DNA of 64,000 nt from Propionivibrio limicola (GTDB lineage Bacteria > Pseudomonadota > Gammaproteobacteria > Burkholderiales > Rhodocyclaceae), in the NCBI RefSeq assembly GCF_009469695.1, contig NZ_SSSR01000002.1:248001-312000 (forward strand), written 5' to 3'. Shown here one piece after another: positions 61,649 to 64,000 of this stretch. The notes under the pieces were generated by a model that did no database searches, had not been told where the DNA came from, and was given only the letters and a program-made list of their open reading frames with translations. How positions within the stretch are numbered: the first letter of the stretch is position 1; every line of letters begins with the position of its first letter. Both the position numbers and the translations under genes were made by a program.

Positions 61649-62640
61649 GAGCCGAATCTCGCCCCCACCCCACCCATCTTTGGACATCGCCGGATGTCCA
61701 GGCGCTCCCAATCTCCCAGCGCAGGATGTTGGAATACCTCTGGACCGGGCCGGACGTCAGTGGTGCGGGCGTCACCGTCATCGAACTCGGCGTTTTTCAG
61801 GCGCGCTTAGGCGAAATTAGTGCGTCGGTGAACAACTGTTTATCATTCCTTGAGCAGGCGGATTTTGTCGTGTGCGACAAAACGACCAGCGAAGTTTTTG
61901 TGCTCGACTGGTTCCGATTCCACAAATTCAATTCGGCCGTTGGCCAAGCCGCTTACGCCAAAGGATTGAGAATGATTCACAGCAAAAAAATCCGCGTCAT
62001 CATCGAGGAGCGTTTCCGCCTGGCCGGATACAAAACAGAGTGTCCTGTGTATAACTTAACCAAAATCCAAAAGAAACAACGAGGTAAGTCACCAACGCCA
62101 ACACCAACGTTAACCCCAACTCCAACCACCACCTGCACCGCAGGTGGTGGTGTCTTTGGCATTTTTTACGAGTCAGCAGGGCGACCAGACTGTCTGGTCG
62201 CCAGGGCTAAGGATCTGGGCAAGGTACTCGCTGCTGCAGGCGAGGAGCAGGCCCGCTGGGCCGGAGCAGCGTGGCGCGCGACCGTGGGGGCGGGCGCTGC
62301 TAAAGACGCCGAAGCCCTCGCGGTCGCGCTTTGCAAGCACGCCGCCGAGGGGAGGATGAGCCGCCCTGCGGCAATCGCTGCCGCCGAAAAAATGGAAGCG
62401 GCCCGCAAAGTCCGGGCAGGCGCCGATCGGCGCTACGCAGAGGCGCTCGCCGTACCCCCGCCCGGCTTCGTCGCGGGCGGCGACGAAGCCGGTAAAAGTC
62501 TTGTCGGCAGATTTTTGTCCACCCCGGCCGGAGCCGGGCCGATAAGTGTAGCCGGCGCGATCATCGGCAAAAAAATCGTCCCGCTGTCCGTGATTGCCGA
62601 CGAGATCCGCGCCGGGAAAATGCGACTAATTGATCCATAG
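61645..62640 (+). CDS. replication-initiation-like protein with tandem PT linker
   Basis: 331 residues starting ATG in the sigma-like stop (ATGA). Residues about 20-125 look like a winged-helix DNA-binding domain as in phage replisome organisers: LPISQRRMLEYLWTGPDVSG, NNCLSFLEQADFVVCDKTTS and HKFNSAVGQAAYAKG. A linker of repeated Pro-Thr units (PTPTPTLTPTPTTT near 153-166) joins an Ala-rich helical domain (WAGAAWRATVGAGAAKDAEA) and a positively charged end. No catalytic motif recognised. Probably element replication or partition. Confidence 0.55.
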   Translation: MRAESRPHPTHLWTSPDVQALPISQRRMLEYLWTGPDVSGAGVTVIELGVFQARLGEISASVNNCLSFLEQADFVVCDKTTSEVFVLDWFRFHKFNSAVGQAAYAKGLRMIHSKKIRVIIEERFRLAGYKTECPVYNLTKIQKKQRGKSPTPTPTLTPTPTTTCTAGGGVFGIFYESAGRPDCLVARAKDLGKVLAAAGEEQARWAGAAWRATVGAGAAKDAEALAVALCKHAAEGRMSRPAAIAAAEKMEAARKVRAGADRRYAEALAVPPPGFVAGGDEAGKSLVGRFLSTPAGAGPISVAGAIIGKKIVPLSVIADEIRAGKMRLIDP

Positions 62641-63336
62641 AGGTAAGCCACCGGCTTTGCCGGTGCTATCTGACTGACGAGCGCTTGAACTATCAACCCA
62701 ATCCCTTGAAGCGGCCTGGAGCCCTGAAATCAGATTTCCGTATGCCATCGTCACTGCATCCCCGGTGGTCTTTGCCTCGGCTTTATTACTCCTCGAAAAG
62801 AGGCCAAATCCCCGCGAAAATTTCTCCGTGCTTTCCCCTAAGCCCCGAACACGCTTTGTTTCGCCGCTGCTCAGAGTTACCTCGACCTCAAGCGCGGCAT
62901 ACGCCGTAATTTGTCGTTCGACAGTCCTTCCAACGAGGGGGATAAGAACAGTCGCGGGGATATCCTTCTTTATGAAGGCGAAGCGGGGATTGTCAGGCAA
63001 GTCAATTTCAGGATGAGGGACCGCAACCAGATCGATTCTCGTGAACTGTCGACCAACGACCTCTGGCAAGTCCTTTTGTGCTCGCCTGTAAACATCCTTG
63101 ATAACATCTTTGAAATGCGAAGGCACGTCGAGGTCGTCATCAATGGAAACAACCTCCACTTTGTCTTTATCGACCGTTCGAAAAAGTTTGACAAGGTGAG
63201 AAGAGGCGTCTGGCGCGGATGCTTGCTCGGCCACACTAGCTACTGATGGGTCCTCGACTTCCGTCGCAACCGATGATGAAGAAACGGCGATCATGATCGC
63301 GGCTACTGAGAAAATGCTCTTGAACGTTCTCGACAT
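62626..63336 (-). CDS. secreted hypothetical protein
   Basis: 236 residues. Signal peptide (about 1-24, ending SSVAT). The mature part has a conserved-looking core VYRRAQKDLPEVVGRQFTRI, DIPATVLIPLVGRTVERQI, ALEVEVTLSSGETKRVRGLG and a C-terminal helix AVTMAYGNLISGLQAASRDW. The pattern distantly recalls envelope lipoprotein-type DUF3313, but there is no lipobox. Convergent with the replication-like gene and overlapping its end by 15 bases. Divergent function unknown. Confidence 0.65.
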   Translation of the reverse strand: MSRTFKSIFSVAAIMIAVSSSSVATEVEDPSVASVAEQASAPDASSHLVKLFRTVDKDKVEVVSIDDDLDVPSHFKDVIKDVYRRAQKDLPEVVGRQFTRIDLVAVPHPEIDLPDNPRFAFIKKDIPATVLIPLVGRTVERQITAYAALEVEVTLSSGETKRVRGLGESTEKFSRGFGLFSRSNKAEAKTTGDAVTMAYGNLISGLQAASRDWVDSSSARQSDSTGKAGGLPLWIN

Positions 63337-63390
63337 TATTTTCCAAATTCCGGGTTGGTTAGGGTATGCCAAGGGCACACTATAGCGAAT

Positions 63391-63438
63391 GTTTTGCGTT
63401 GTTTTGCGTTGTTTTGCGTTGTTTTGCGTTGTTTTGCG
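63391..63438. repeat. 10-bp tandem repeat
   Basis: GTTTTGCGTT four times in a row from 63391 plus a partial fifth copy to 63438. It lies in the 204-base gap between two leftward genes, upstream of the secreted-protein gene. Perfect copies suggest recent expansion. Confidence 0.95.
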
Positions 63439-63540
63439 GGGCCTTGATCCTCAACTTATTGCGATTCTGCACTCAACAAGTGGATTTGCTTGATAGGATC
63501 GTCCAACGGGCGGTTCTATCCATTGAGCAGGGCGGCGTTG

Positions 63541-64000
63541 CTACCTCGCTGGAGCAAGTTTCCACTTGCCATAGTCCTGCATCAGCACCGCTTGGCCGAT
63601 TTCGAGGCGGGGCGTTGCTTCTTGGACGACGCGGTATTTTTCACCCCGCTCCGTCACGACCTCGTATTCGATTTGGGTCTGTACCACAGGCGCTTCATCG
63701 TGTGCGGCGCCGATGATCTCGCCGATACCTCCTAAAGCCCCCCAGGCGGCACCTGCAAGCGTTCCGCCGATGCCTCCATTATCTATGGTGTGGCCGACGG
63801 AGGCGCCGACTACGATATTCCCCATGGCTTCGGCCGGAAATGCTCTTTGCTTGGGTGGCGGGGTGAGATCGGGTAGGTCATATACAGCGACTACCGTTGC
63901 TGGAACGGTGCTCAATGGCTTCATGGGCGGTGCTGGCGTCGCAGGGCGAGAGGCACATCCCGCCATGAGGCAGGATGTGATGCAGAAAATGACGAGCTTG
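63541..64000 (-). CDS. glycine-zipper lipoprotein, 5' end outside window
   Basis: The frame is open to the window edge, so the start is beyond 64000. The visible N-terminus is KLVIFCITSCLMAGCASRP, a lipoprotein signal with lipobox LMAG-Cys. The mature protein has a glycine-zipper segment (GNIVVGASVGHTIDNGG, then GGTLAGAAWGALGGIGEIIG) and a C-terminal domain YEVVTERGEKYRVVQ ... EIGQAVLMQDYGKWKL like SlyB/Rick 17 kDa outer-membrane lipoproteins. Probably anchored in the outer membrane. Confidence 0.85.
   Translation of the reverse strand, partial: KLVIFCITSCLMAGCASRPATPAPPMKPLSTVPATVVAVYDLPDLTPPPKQRAFPAEAMGNIVVGASVGHTIDNGGIGGTLAGAAWGALGGIGEIIGAAHDEAPVVQTQIEYEVVTERGEKYRVVQEATPRLEIGQAVLMQDYGKWKLAPAR

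Larger units (their letters stand above)
58472..64000. mobile_element. integrated element inserted at tRNA-Arg(CCT), left part
   Basis: Begins at a tRNA 3' fragment and continues past the window edge. Contents in order: tyrosine integrase, HigBA, small membrane-type frame, AlpA-like regulator, sigma-like protein, replication-like protein, secreted protein and lipoprotein. The geometry fits insertion into the 3' end of a leftward tRNA-Arg(CCT) whose intact copy should lie beyond position 64000. No transfer, capsid or portal genes are visible, so it cannot be classified as phage or conjugative element here. Whether the last two genes belong to it is uncertain. Confidence 0.75.

Overview
The window reads as chromosomal DNA of a high-GC, Gram-negative betaproteobacterium, most likely of the Rhodocyclales. 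This placement rests on recognised gene content and order: exbB-exbD-lpxK-Trm112-kdsB-adk, queA-tgt-yajC-secD-secF, lysC followed by tRNA-Ser, an H+-pyrophosphatase, a DUF2322 gene, and many signalling fusions. No 16S rRNA is present, so the genus is an inference.

Layout. Positions 131-5235 hold a signalling operon: a hybrid histidine kinase, an HD-GYP response regulator and a secreted protein. An atypical FeoB with an unknown partner (5249-7899) diverges from a TonB-like protein (8068-8916). Next come DUF4186 and DUF1015 genes, mfd, and a diguanylate cyclase with a periplasmic sensor and a C-terminal hemerythrin domain (14509-17052). Positions 17096-22022 are one tight leftward operon: Memo-like protein, AMMECR1 protein, radical SAM enzyme, alpha/beta hydrolase, Tat-exported sulfide:quinone-oxidoreductase-like flavoprotein and a small membrane protein. 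Positions 22289-49967 are mostly housekeeping: a TRIC-like channel, tRNA-Ser, lysC, queD, an EAL-HDOD protein, waaF, a Nudix hydrolase, mnmA, purB, the queA-to-secF operon, tRNA-Leu, sodB, xseA, the exbB-to-adk cluster and hppA. TamA and TamB (50040-55414) serve outer-membrane protein assembly. They face a DUF2950-DUF3300 pair.

From about 58472 to the right edge lies the left part of an integrated mobile element. Two tandem tRNA-Arg(ACG) genes are followed by a 3' fragment of tRNA-Arg(CCT), an attachment-site scar, and then a tyrosine integrase. The element then carries a HigBA toxin-antitoxin pair and a translationally coupled trio: an AlpA-like regulator with an AT-hook, a small sigma-like protein and a replication-protein-like gene. 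A secreted protein and a lipoprotein follow. The other end, which should contain an intact tRNA-Arg(CCT), is beyond the window.

The strongest candidates for something undescribed are the coupled sigma/AlpA/replication module on the element, the six-gene AMMECR1-Memo-radical SAM-sulfide oxidoreductase operon, the FeoB variant with its unknown partner, and the solute-binding/PAS/GGDEF/hemerythrin fusion. Two families of long intergenic inverted repeats (8921-9025 and 10802-10895) are also present. No CRISPR array, rRNA operon or insertion sequence was seen.
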